64,000 nt of DNA from Isoetes taiwanensis. Taxonomy: Eukaryota; Streptophyta; Lycopodiopsida; Isoetales; Isoetaceae. Shown here piece after piece: positions 1 through 10,446 of this stretch. Location: the NCBI GenBank assembly GCA_021234155.1, contig JAJEKV010000055.1:60001-124000 (forward strand), in the 5' to 3' direction. Numbering within the stretch: position 1 is the stretch's first letter; every line of letters starts with the position of its first letter. Position numbers and translations under genes: made by a program. A model generated the notes under the pieces. That model saw only the letters and a list, made by a program, of their open reading frames with translations. It did no database searches and was not told the origin of the DNA.

Positions 1-606
1 GTTGAATCTGCTTTGATTTATCACGGTGCTCTGTACCAAGGGACAAACCAAAACAATTGTTGAGATTATTTATTCTACATGTAGAAAAGTTTGAAAGTAT
101 GCTTATAGGAACAACGGCTTCTTTACCGCTATAATCAGAGAAGCATAAGAAACAGAGGTCGAGGCATGAGAAGCGAGAGACCAAGTCTATCTAGGGACCG
201 TTCCTATCGTTCAGTTTGACTCAACTTGGGTCGAAGCTCCTATTAGGAATGTGTGGCTAGTCACTTTGTTTCTTTGTAAGATATGGTTTTCTATATACAG
301 ATGCCCGATGCTTTTACGAAGAGCCGTCTCGATGCCATAGCCCTAAAATCATTCGCAATGAAACCATAAAGGAAAACTCCACGGAGATTTGAGATCTTCT
401 ACCCTAAGCATCCCGGCATCGACCGCCTTAAGAAATTATGTGGACCATCGGAGGAGGAGCTAAGCTTCGAAGGCTCGCTAACCAAAAAAAAAAAAAAACC
501 ATGTTATTATAAAGAATCGTGGCATCATCTCCTCCATTGATTTCATCAAATCACGGGCCGCCTAAATTAGGGCTGGGTCCAACACTTACACAATAACATT
601 ATAATA
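1..606 (-). mobile_element. Partial Helitron, 5' part of a second tandem copy
   Basis: This stretch matches 2662-3277 almost base for base, with scattered small indels. It is therefore the 5' portion of a second copy of the Helitron at 607-3277, on the same strand. Its 5' end at 606 lacks about five bases of the usual TCCTATATTATAATG terminus and is fused directly to the 3' end of its neighbour. The rest of the element lies outside the window. No coding region is visible; the A-run near 485-500 is low complexity. Confidence 0.75.
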
Positions 607-3277
607 CTAATGCGGTGCCGGCGTTCTACCGGGCTTAATTTGAAAACCGTAAATGTTAGGAATTTGTGCATTTGTTGGGCTTAATTTGAAAAACGTAAAC
701 GTTAGAAATTTGTGATGGGCCATTGGAATTGTGTATTTGCATGCATTAACTTCTAGGCCATAGGATAAAGTTTATGTTTTGGTATATCACCGGTTTGCAT
801 CTTACTTGCAAGGCTTAATTTAATATTCATTATTTACGTTCCATGGCTTTTAACATATTGAAAGCTTCATGTAGAGTACTTGCGAGGGGCTTAATATTCA
901 CACTATTTTTTTTTTTTTTTTTACTACGACTTTGGGTCTCATCTCTATCAAACAACTATGAATTCATTTTGTTTCATTATTTAGATGATCTTACAATAGA
1001 TGTAATTTTCATTTTCATTTCTACTTCCAGACCACCGTGTTCATGAGGTTGAGAGATACCCATGCATTTTGTTAGAAAACCTTTATTTACAAATGAAGAT
1101 TTAGTTCTTATGTTGGTTTTGGAGGAAAGGACTACCCACAATAGCCGGACAATCTTTTAAGAGGTCGAATTGGAGAACAAAATGAAAATGCAATTGGTTT
1201 GATCAATATTCTATATTGGAAGATGGAATGCAACGATCATCACACATTGTTGGCCTATCATAACTGGATGAACAAAAGCGCATGATAAGGAAACATTTTG
1301 CATAATATAACTTTTTGCAATATATGACCGGACAAAGTTGAATAATACAAAGTCTCATTTTCCAAGCAATGGCCGGATTTGGGCTATGCCTAGCAAATGA
1401 AAGAGATTTTTGCAAACAATGTGCTTAGTCCCACTACTCAAACAACATTAATTCTACCATATTGGAATTATAATACTTATATGTCTAGGCATTAAATAGA
1501 CATATCCGAGCAAAACCGGATAAACAAAGAAAACCTTTTGCCTTTCAAATGCATAAAAACATCGTCATTCCTTGCTTGGCAAATGGCATTAGATGACGCA
1601 TGAGCGGGCAATGTTACAAATATAAGGGTACAAAATTTCCGCTATGCCAAAAGACACATTGAGCAAGGTTTTGCAAGCAAGTTCTAGATTTATTTTAAAT
1701 CATCATGAGCGCAAACTTAGCTTCTCAAAAAGCCATATAATCGACATTTTCATGAAAAGAAGCGAAAAATGCTAACATAATGCTTGAACCTTCATAGAAG
1801 GGAATATGCATGATCAATGCCTCCAAAATATTTCTCAAGAAGCCGGCTCGGTAAGCATGCCAACATATACAAATGCCAACAAAACCATTTGCACCCTCAG
1901 AGTGGGCGGTAATTTGAATGAAGACCGCAGATCCAACCTCTTAATGCTTTGTATCAAAACTTAATCACGACTTTTTGTAATTACTACGGATCACTACATC
2001 AAACACAAAAATATCATTATTCTTCCCCTTCTTCTACAATTTTTAGACACAAACTTCTATTACTTCGCCCTTAGGCGGATCTTTTAAGGTAATATTTTTC
2101 ATAACCAAATGAGTATGACAATGGCTCGGATGCAAGAGGGAAAAAACACTTGCTCAATACACAACGAACATCTTGTTGGCATTTCCTTTCAACAACAAGC
2201 AAACAATTGTAGAAAAAGAATACAAACACGAAGATACACAATTGTATCATAGTGGCCTCAGTCCCTTGCATACATTGTGTTTGCAATCATTTTTGTAGCG
2301 ACCAAGGAGAGTGCACAAACGAAAAAGCCACATAGGGCTTCTACTTGAGAAAGGTCGTCCGTGGAAAAGACAGAGATACAATTCCAAACTTTGTACAGAT
2401 CTTACTATATAAAATGTTTAACATCTTCTCTCACCCTTTGTGCTTAAAACACCGCACCGCAAGAACATGGTAGTTGCACATGTAAATGCTCCAGGGGAAT
2501 TAAACCCTCGCCTAAGTACCGGCTACCACTTCAATAAGAATGCAGGGAGGGTTAAAAGAGTCCGGCTTTCTACGGTATAAGTTACAGACCGCAAATGATA
2601 TCTAAAAACGACATGAGCCTTTAAGGTCGTTTCTCCTCGTGCATAAACGAAAAGTGTAATGTTGAATCGGCTTTGATTTACACCGTGCTCTGTACCAAGG
2701 GACAAACCAAAACAATTGTTGAGATTATTTATTCTACATGTAGAAAAGTTTGAAAGTATGCTTATAGGAACAACGGCTTCTTTACCTGCTATAATCTGTA
2801 GAAGCATAAGAAACAGAGGTCGAGGCATGAGAAGCAGAGACCAAGTCTATCTAGGACCGTTCCTATCGATTTCCGTTTGACTCAACTTGGGTCGAAGCTC
2901 CTATTTAGAATGTGTGGCTAGTCCGCCACTTTTTTCTTTGTAAGATATGGTTTTCTATATCTGGATGCCCCATGCTTTTGAAGAGCCGCCTCTCGATGCC
3001 ATAGCCCTAAAATCAGTCGCAATGAAACCATAAAGGAAAACTCCACCAGAGATTTGAGATCTTCTACCCTAAGCATCCACGGCATCAGACCGCAAGAAAT
3101 TATGTGGACCGTCGGAGGAGGAGCTAGCAGCTCGAAGGCTCGCTAACCCTTAAAAAAAAAACCATGTTATTATAAAGAATCTGACGTGGCATCATCTTCT
3201 CCATTGATTTCATCAAATCTGGGCCGCCCAAATTAGGGCTGGGTCCAACACTTACACAATAACATTATAATATAGGA
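607..3277 (-). mobile_element. Helitron, non-autonomous, head-to-tail with next copy
   Basis: Read on the minus strand, the element starts at 3277 with TCCTATATTATAATG, preceded by A. This is the same 5' end as in the Helitrons at 5066 and 10447. It ends at 607-610 with TTAG (canonical CTAG), about 10 bases after an imperfect GC-rich hairpin at about 617-635. Those are the Helitron hallmarks: TC at 5', hairpin then CTRR at 3', no target duplication. The 2.7 kb contain no Rep/helicase ORF and no gene I recognise; the small ORFs at 1203-1415 and 2071-2286 look like chance. It is presumably mobilised in trans. Confidence 0.75.
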
Positions 3278-3945
3278 TAGGATGCAAAAGGAAACTGAGA
3301 AATGCCAGCTTGAGGACCTGAATAGACTAAAAAAAGAAGAAAGGAAAAGAAAAAAAGAAAGCCAAATTATTCAAGAAACTAATGAAAGAAACACATCCTT
3401 CAATAAAAAGATGTGATGTCTTTGCCTCCAAAGATTCCACAGAAAAATCTTACTACAAAATTGCAAGTTGTCCCACATTGGTGAAAAGAACGTAATATTT
3501 CCCTTTAAAGTCCTTATGGCCTATTTTCTGCTCATATAGCCAATCAATAGGAATTCTTCGAGTTTTCAATATGAGCAAAAAAAGAAAATTTTGAATTATT
3601 GGTAACACGGGATGAGGGATGAAAACAACTTAAAAAAACAACTTAAAGAAAACAACTTAAAAAACAACTTAAAGAAAACAACTTAAAACAAACAACTTAA
3701 AAAACAACTAGCCTGGAGCCGAGCTTGAAGGCGCGGGGAATTTCTCTGGACTGGCTGGAGCCGAGCTTGAAGGCGCGGGGAGGGAATTTCTCTGGACTGG
3801 CCTGGAGGCGAGCTCATGCAGCTAGAATGAGCATGCTTGAGTGGAGGATTCGCCCGGGCATACCCTCCCTCTGTACGGCCGACAGTCACGGATCCGATCG
3901 TGCCCCGACCCCTGCGCCTGCCATCTGCCATCCGGGTATGCCGTT

Positions 3946-4266
3946 GGGTTCGCCTAGCGAACCCGGTAGGGCACTATTCAATGCCTGGACCACCTACGAT
4001 CTGCCATCCGGGTACGGCAGTCCTGCCAGCGCTGGCCCGCCCGTGGGTTCGCTTGGGCGAACCCGATAGGGGACTATTCAATGCCATCGGCCAGGCCATC
4101 CACTGCCATACGCCTGCCACACGCCTGAGTGACCCGGGTTTGGGTTCGCTTGAACGAACCCGGTAGCAATGCCACGCAAGCATCCCGCTCCCGCCATGTC
4201 ATTTGCGGGTTCGCCTGGGCGAATCCGACGGGTTCGCCTGGGCGAATTTTTGGGCTGGGCGAACCC
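3946..4266. repeat. Palindromic GGGTTCGC repeats, about 97-100 bp apart
   Basis: A near-perfect palindrome of the form GGGTTCGCYTGGGCGAACCC occurs at 3946-3964, 4045-4064 and 4142-4161, with degenerate copies at 4207-4226, 4230-4249 and 4252-4266. The first three are 97-99 bp apart and lie in related flanks (ggtagggcactattcaatgcc). The copy in E3 has two (21098-21117 and 21198-21217). Each could form a hairpin with an 8-bp stem. The function is unknown. Confidence 0.75.
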
Positions 4267-4439
4267 GCTTGGTCTGACAAGTTAGTTTCGAGAGCCAATA
4301 AAGTGGGCGCAACAGGTTGGGATGAGCGTGATCTCTGCTTTCCTAACCCAGCTGGGTAGACCAGACAACGCAGGAGAAGGGGCTGACCATACTACCGCGG
4401 TCTCCAGTAACCTTTGCTATCTATCATACATATTGTGTT

Positions 4440-4760
4440 TCGAAGTGGGTGTATGATACCGTATTAATATATTTTCTAAATATTTATGTAGTGTACATAA
4501 TATATGTATGATACATGGGTACTGTATACGTATATACAACCCCTGTATAAGGTCTACAATAAGAAAATTCCAATTTACTACAATTTTTTCCATTATAATG
4601 AAATTGTGCTAGTATGTAAAATATGTGGTAAAAATTGTGAAATATGTTTGACTTATGGCATATGAAACATATATTATATATGACATATGTTTGACTTATG
4701 GCATATGCTATATATGGCATGAGACATATGTCACGATATATATAACATATGTCCTAACCC
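4440..4760. repeat. AT-rich CATATG block of unit E
   Basis: This AT-rich block contains repeated words such as gacttatggcatatg and gacatatg. It recurs at 17696-18008 and 21306-21698 on the plus strand and inverted at 58914-59680. The words are partly self-complementary, so the block can fold back on itself. Further tandem copies lie at 47507-47719. It has no coding content. Confidence 0.8.
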
Positions 4761-6086
4761 CGCTCCTACAACAATGGGATGCATTGCTCATGGCCGAACA
4801 CCAGACCGTGCAAGCCACCATGCAGAATGCTCATGCTCTTGGCCCAGCAGATGTGCGTGAAATGATATCCAAGGTTCGCAGGCAGATCCGATTCCATAGA
4901 GATGCAGCCGACCTGCCGGTTCACGTCTTCCATGGCGGGTACGACAGACAGCAAGAACATGCCCGCGCTGGAGTCCACACGTGGTGTGCAGGGCCCACCG
5001 TAGCGAGGGAGCACCTTCACGACCTCGCGCACGTGCGAGGGACCACACGGGGAGCTGATGGGGCATCCTATATTATAATGTTATTGTGTAAGTGTTGGAC
5101 CCAGCCCTAATTTGGGCGGCCCAGATTTGATGAAATCAATGGAGGAGATGATGCCACGTCAGATTCTTTAAAATATAACATGGTTTTTTTTCTAGGGTAG
5201 CGAGGGCTCCAGCTATGGCATCGGTGGTTACATTGCTGTTTTGTTTAGGGGAGTTGCACCGTTTCTTGCAAAGCAATTCCCTTTTTTTTCTTACTATGTG
5301 CTTCCATTTATTTCAATGAAGCTTTTCTTAACACATGGCCGTTGCTCCGGCAGTTCGTTTAATATGCCACAGTTTCCCTTCAATATCTCATTTCTTTGTC
5401 ATGTCTGACGGTAGATCTAAGGCCAAGAAAAAGACGTGTTCAAGACTACAAGAAGCAGGCTTCAGTTCCCCGTGGATTGATTGGCAAGGTGTTGATTCCG
5501 GTGTCCACCTTCGCTTTATTTGTTTGCACTTGCTTTGGCCTTCATTTCTGCACCTAAGAACATGTTTATTGGTTTCGTTTCGTCGTCATATCCCTGTCTT
5601 AATTTTGCTTGGAAGTCTCTATCTCTGTGGCAGACTTTCTAAAGTGACGATTATGCCTGTGGCAGAGTATTTCTAGAATGGCAATTATTGGATGTAACAT
5701 CGCCCCGACGGAGCTTTCTTTGCATTCAAGCAACACAAGGTGAGAAGTCTGTTCATCTCCATTACAAATAGGGTTTTTTATTCCAAGACAGTTCTGCAGT
5801 CATGAGTTGCTAAATTCATGAGTCATGAGCCATGATCTAAAGGGAAGAGTTGAAAGAAGAAGTTTGGGCTTTTTAAGAGAACAGTAAGAAAAGAACAAGT
5901 ATTTCTACACATGTACCTCAACCATTCAATCTTCCTACTCTCTACTTTTCTTTCTGAAATCTTTCATTTCTTTACTCTTTAATTTTTCATCACAAGATGC
6001 GTAACATATGCAAGAACCACAAGGTCATATGATGTTATAGTCACGTGCATTCATTCTAACAATTTGGTACTTTGTGTCCTTGCAGG

Positions 6087-6390
6087 CAAAAGCTTACACA
6101 ACAAGAGTTGGAGCTGGCCCTTATCCTATTGAGTTGTTTGAGAATGCTGCAGAGGAGCTTCAAGCTACAGGTTATGAATATGGAACAACTACTAGGTCGC
6201 CAGGATGTTGTGGCTGGTTAGACATGATTGCATTGAAGTATTCTTGTGAAATCAATGGCTTCATATCACTCAGTTTTACAAAGCTTGATGTGCTTTCGTA
6301 TCTTCCTAAGTTGAAACTAGGTATCGCATATGAGGACCACTCTGGAAAGCAAATTTCTTCCTATCCGCCTATTTTGAGCGTTCAAACGTG
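6087..6390 (+). pseudogene. Adenylosuccinate synthetase fragment (captured exon)
   Basis: In the source gene, this enzyme joins IMP and aspartate using GTP in AMP biosynthesis (plastid-located in plants). After a splice-acceptor-like ...ccttgcag at 6086, the reading frame encodes AYTTRVGAGPYPIEL, then GYEYGTTT, CGWLDMIALKYS, INGF and TKLDVLSYLPKLKLGIAY. These are the family's consecutive signature blocks from the C-terminal half (the VGAGPFPTE and RRCGWLD regions). GTTTRSPGCCGW replaces the usual GTTTGRPRRCGW, so residues normally conserved for substrate binding have changed. Similarity fades after the SSYPP region at about 6370. The N-terminal GTPase half is absent. It lies in sense orientation within the Helitron, so a chimeric transcript is possible but no function is expected. 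Confidence 0.85.
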
Positions 6391-6819
6391 GTTGGGAGCT
6401 TTCCTGCAGAGCAGTTGGCCGCGTGGCCTCCCGATTCTCTGGCGGGATGGTGGCGTTTGATTCCATGCATCACCATCTGTTGGCGGAGTGATTCAAAGCC
6501 AAGTGAAGGTTTTCAGTTTGAAAATAGATTTGTAGGTCTATTTGCTGCTGTAAAGAACTTGATAGCCTAATCTCAAAGGGATGATTGATAAATAGATTCA
6601 ATGACAACAGTCTAATGACATCACATTACAATAGAGTTGCTTTTGTATTTTTATTATAGGATTTGCTTCAATGACAACAATCTAATGATATCACTTACAA
6701 TAAAGTTGATTTTTATATTTTATTATATAGGTACTAGAAGAACTTGCAGAACTTGCCATAACCTTGCACAACATAAAAAACATGTTGCACAACCGAGCAA
6801 TTGCCAAAAGCCAGTATTA

Positions 6820-7075
6820 CTTAACATCATTAAATAACAACAAACTTACTATAAGGACATTGTTAAATAACAACAAACTTACTATCAATGCTATTGACAT
6901 AAAAGCAACTTACTATCAATGCTATTGGCATAATAACAAATTTATTATCCTTCACAACTTATTGTTAAATAACAACAAACTTACTATCAATGCTATTGGC
7001 ATAAAAGCAACTTACTATAAATGCTATTGGCATAATAACAATTTATTATCGTTCACAACTTATTATCAAGTGCAA
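6820..7075 (+). repeat. AT-rich tandem repeat inside the Helitron
   Basis: Units built from 'aataacaacaaacttacta' and 'tcaatgctattggcata' alternate about five times with small variations. Short tandem repeats toward the 3' side are common in non-autonomous plant Helitrons. Reading frames across it (Asn/Thr-rich) are repeat artefacts. Confidence 0.7.
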
Positions 7076-7794
7076 ACAGTCAAACTTAATGCTCACTCAT
7101 GCTTTTGAAACTTTATCACTTTTCATCAATAAAGATTTAAAACAACGTCATTGCAACTGAAAGTTCATTGTGCATAATAGATGTTAAATGTGCACTCTGA
7201 GTTTGCACTTAGTTGGGGATTTTAAATATTTTAATCCAATGCAGTTTTCCCAAGGGTATGAGGGCATATACCTGGAGATGTTAAGTCTTTGTAAAGCAAG
7301 GTGCATGATAGATGTCAAGTTAGAGATTTTAAATATTTGAATCCAATGCAATTTTCCCATGTGTGCCATTCCATGTCGTTTTTTCTTGATTGATGTAGTC
7401 TTGCAGAACAATGCGGCCCATATACACAAGTCATATAGTTGTCGGCAAACTATTGAGGCAACAACAACATTCCTAAGGTTCAAATAGGTGTGGACAACAA
7501 ATTATTAGAGGCAATAACAACATTCCTAAGGTTCATATAGGTGTATTTGTATTTGTTGCCCAAACATTGCCCAGCAACACTGGGTATGGTCTAAGCTATA
7601 TGATATTGAATGTTGTGTGTATATTTAAAATAAGAACCTATAATATCACAGAGTGCCTCACTTTACATATGCACACAACAATTACAAAAATAAGAACTAC
7701 AGAGCGAGCATATTTTGGGCATGCTTTTCTCATTCTTGCCCAAAATATTTAAGGCCCAAACTTTAAGCCCAACAACGCTGGGCACCATTACTAG

Positions 7795-8335
7795 TCACTC
7801 ATAATTAGGTTCATTAGGTTGTAATAGGGTCCACTTCGCAAGTAACTAACATTTATATTGATGCAGCAATGGAAGATGGGCACGTCTCGCAAGGTGAAGA
7901 TGGGCAGGGGTCACGAACGCCCTCTTTGACAAGTGCTGATGCTGAGAAAGCATGCATCAAATGGTTGGAGGTGTACGATTTCAACCATGAGATAGCAGAC
8001 GGTTGCTCCTGCGAAGCAGAGGGTTGGCGCACAGTCGATGCCCTGAGGGATAGCATTGCAACCATGGACGAGCTTCGAGCTAAGCTGTGAAACTTACCTC
8101 CAGAAGCAAGCACAGATGAGGTGGCTAACTTGAGAGACAGCTACGAACAAGCCTTCTACGAGTTTGAATGGGCTTGTGACCAGCGTGAGTCCACCATCGA
8201 CTGCTTCCTAGCCCCCCCGCTACCAGGTTGTGCTCCCAGGTCACCGCCCTTCGAGTGACCTTCTTTGTATAATGTTACACACATGATTACAATACTGTAC
8301 AAGTGATACTATGTAGTTTCGGAGAGGACAATTGT
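7795..8335 (+). repeat. Repeat unit E, copy 1, second segment
   Basis: This is the continuation of E1 between the Helitron and the CACTA insertion, collinear with 18306-18838 of E2. It contains the small ORF remnant at 7869-8258, then an AT-rich tail (tgtataatgttacacacatg). The TGT at 8333-8335 is the left target duplication of the CACTA element. Confidence 0.8.
7869..8258 (+). pseudogene. Unrecognised ORF of unit E (copy 1), one stop
   Basis: The ORF starts MEDGHVSQ and includes ACIKWLEVYDF, CSCEAEGWRTVDAL and IATMDELRAKL. It then meets an in-frame TGA at 8088-8090 and, if read on, continues to a stop near 8258 after CFLAPPLP. The E2 copy (18424-18660) keeps the sense codon at the equivalent of the TGA but has other indels. 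Conservation between copies suggests a once-coding region of about 130 codons, perhaps the last exon of a larger E gene. I recognise no family; the sequence is mostly acidic and helical with no membrane segment. Confidence 0.4.
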
Positions 8336-8769
8336 CACTACAAGAGAAGGGGTCAATTAGTGTCACCTTTTGTGTCGATTTTTTGCCTATAATTGCAACT
8401 CAAATTTTTTTAATAACTGACGCTATGAGTGACACATAGTACTGACTAATGTAGCAATGAGAATATCACATATATTGTCAACAACTTTGTCACCTATAGT
8501 GTCATTCAGAGCACCACCTATGATGTCATAAATGTTGTCACCTATAAAGTCAACTATAATGTTACTATTAACTGCAGTTATAGAGTCAACAATAGAACCA
8601 CATATAGCATCATCTATAGTTTCACATATAACGTCATTCATAATGCTAAAATTATTGTCATGTGTAAGGTCACCAGTAATACCACTCATAATGTTAAAAT
8701 GTTCGTCACTAGTTAAGCCATATATACTGTCATCTCTAGTACCACCTGCCGTTTAGTTTTTCAATATGA

Positions 8770-10446
8770 ATGTCATTTAGTTTGTCAATGTCAATGTTAT
8801 TCTTTGATCTATTGTTCTTATTGGAGATTGCCACATATAATGGCATTACTTTTATGTCACTATAAGTCATATTACTGCAATGTCTTTTAAGAATTTGTGT
8901 CCATTTCTATTTTTTTTTTGCCGTCAAATCGTCTTTGTCAAAGTATTATTTGTGTCCATTTTTTTAGTGGTTGTGGGCATTTGATCATCGAAGATCTTGT
9001 GGAATCTTCTACATTAGTGGCTCAGATTAAGAAGATATATTTTCGCAAAACCACAAATACCAATGGAGAACAACCTTCAAGAAATAGTGCAAATCCATAG
9101 ACAAACAAGCTATATAATTTTCAAATCCACAAACAAACAAGAAACCATACCTCTAACATCGCAAATTAGGCAAGAAACCGCATCAGTAAAATTGTTAATC
9201 CGGAACAAACAAACAGTATATTCTCGCAAATCCACAAGAGAATCCTTAATTGTAAAACAAACAAAATCGAAAATGCAAAACTTGACTAAACTACGAGTTT
9301 GACACAGTTGAATCAAGTGGTTCTCCATTTACGTGCCGTGTATGATGTGGTTGTCAAATGAATACATGAACAATTATTAGTGTAGATCCGAGCACAAAAT
9401 AGCAACAAGGTTGAGCAAACTATGCAAGAATGGCATATCTACAAAGAAGCTTGTTTGAGTTTGGCAAAGGAAAAGCCAAAACTCTTCCGTGTTGATAATC
9501 CCATATTGCACCGAACCAACATCCGAAGCTCCATCAAGAGAGACTCCGGTAGCGATGGAGTTGGGCCTCAAACCGGTATTCCGATTCTACGGTAGCAATC
9601 CCATTTGAAGACATGAAGTCGCATATTATGCCCTTGTGGATCAAAGCAAAAAAGAAAAACAACAAGATGGTCGCTCACCATAGCCTCGGTTTTTAAAACA
9701 AACAAGAAACAAAACAAGAATGAAGATGGGGAAAGTTTGTGTTCGCGGCCATCGAGGGCACCTGAGTCGGCCGAGGGCAAGAAATGTGCTTGGAATCTAA
9801 ATAAACAAGCCCTCGCGCTTCAAACCAAAGGCGCTGAAGCTATGCTCCAACCATGCCACCGACATGCTCAGTAGCAAATTTAGGGAAAAGCCAAGACATA
9901 TGCCATCTCATATTTATAAAAATAATACAATACGTATAAAATCATAGCCTAACCATTGCACATAATATCCTTAAATTAATAAAACAAGAAATTTATCGCG
10001 GTGGCTAAGGCCACCGCGAACATTTGTCTTTCCCAACACCGTTGTGTTTGTATGTGAAAGGAAAAAAAACAAGCCGCAGTGGCCATTAAAATATTTTTTA
10101 TTTTTAACCAATTCACTTATTGGAATATGTAATTCTACAAACAAAGAAGCAATAGTGCAAGAACCTACATGTTATTCTTTTTCCAATCGTTTAGATCATT
10201 GTATATAAAGGATTATAATTGTAATTTTTGTTGATCCATCCAAGTTTTTCTTTAAGGATGCTGTAGCGAGTAAGTTGTTGTATTAGAAGAAGAGGGTTTT
10301 GTGCCACTTGGTGCTACTTTGTGAATGCATCAAATTACACCAGTGATGCATTAATGTTGGCCAATAGAATTTGTATCATATACAGCTTTCGACCTGAAAG
10401 GCCATAATGGGGCATATGCTTCTTTGAGAATCTGGTTATATCCTTA
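8770..10446. other. CACTA interior, no recognisable gene
   Basis: This is AT-rich non-coding sequence inside the CACTA element. Several short ORFs (8897-9100, 9063-9302, 9568-9780) show no family resemblance. There is a clean hairpin at 9997-10018 (CGCGGTGGC-TAAG-GCCACCGCG). Confidence 0.6.

Larger units (their letters stand above)
3282..5065 (+). repeat. Repeat unit E, copy 1, first segment
   Basis: This is the first part of a multi-copy unit of unknown class. Positions 3282-4110 match 20411-21250, and 4440-5065 match 17696-18305. In order it holds a small Lys-rich ORF remnant (3282-3430, frameshifted relative to the copy at 20410-20622), short AACAACTT-type tandem repeats (about 3630-3708), GC-rich palindromic repeats (3946-4266), a remnant matching the end of the coding stretch at 59716-60192 (4300-4360), and an AT-rich CATATG block (4440-4760). 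A reading frame at 4655-5110 continues into the Helitron by chance. It is interrupted after A5065 by the Helitron that starts at 5066. Confidence 0.7.
5066..7794 (+). mobile_element. Helitron carrying an adenylosuccinate synthetase fragment
   Basis: The element begins TCCTATATTATAATG after A5065. It ends with a hairpin (GCCCAAC-AA-CGCTGGGC, near 7767-7783), then ACCATTA and CTAG at 7791-7794, before T7795. The empty site is present in this window: E2 at 18296-18320 reads straight through A18305/T18306, where E1 carries the 2729-bp element. No target duplication was made, as expected for a Helitron. There is no Rep/helicase, so it is non-autonomous. Apart from the captured exon it holds an unrecognised ORF (5335-5676), AT-rich short tandem repeats (about 6700-7075) and a duplicated motif (about 7455-7545). 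Confidence 0.93.

Noticed and set aside
3946-4266. CRISPR-like regular palindromic repeats
   Set aside because: The intervening segments are themselves related repeats, the context is plant transposon DNA, and there is no cas gene.
4655-5110. 151-codon ORF across the E/Helitron junction
   Set aside because: The frame runs into the Helitron after 5065. The part before it may be old coding sequence of E, but the ORF as a whole is chimeric.
9997-10018. Helitron 3' hairpin (CGCGGTGGC/GCCACCGCG)
   Set aside because: No CTAG/CTRR follows within about 15 bases on either strand and no 5' partner fits.
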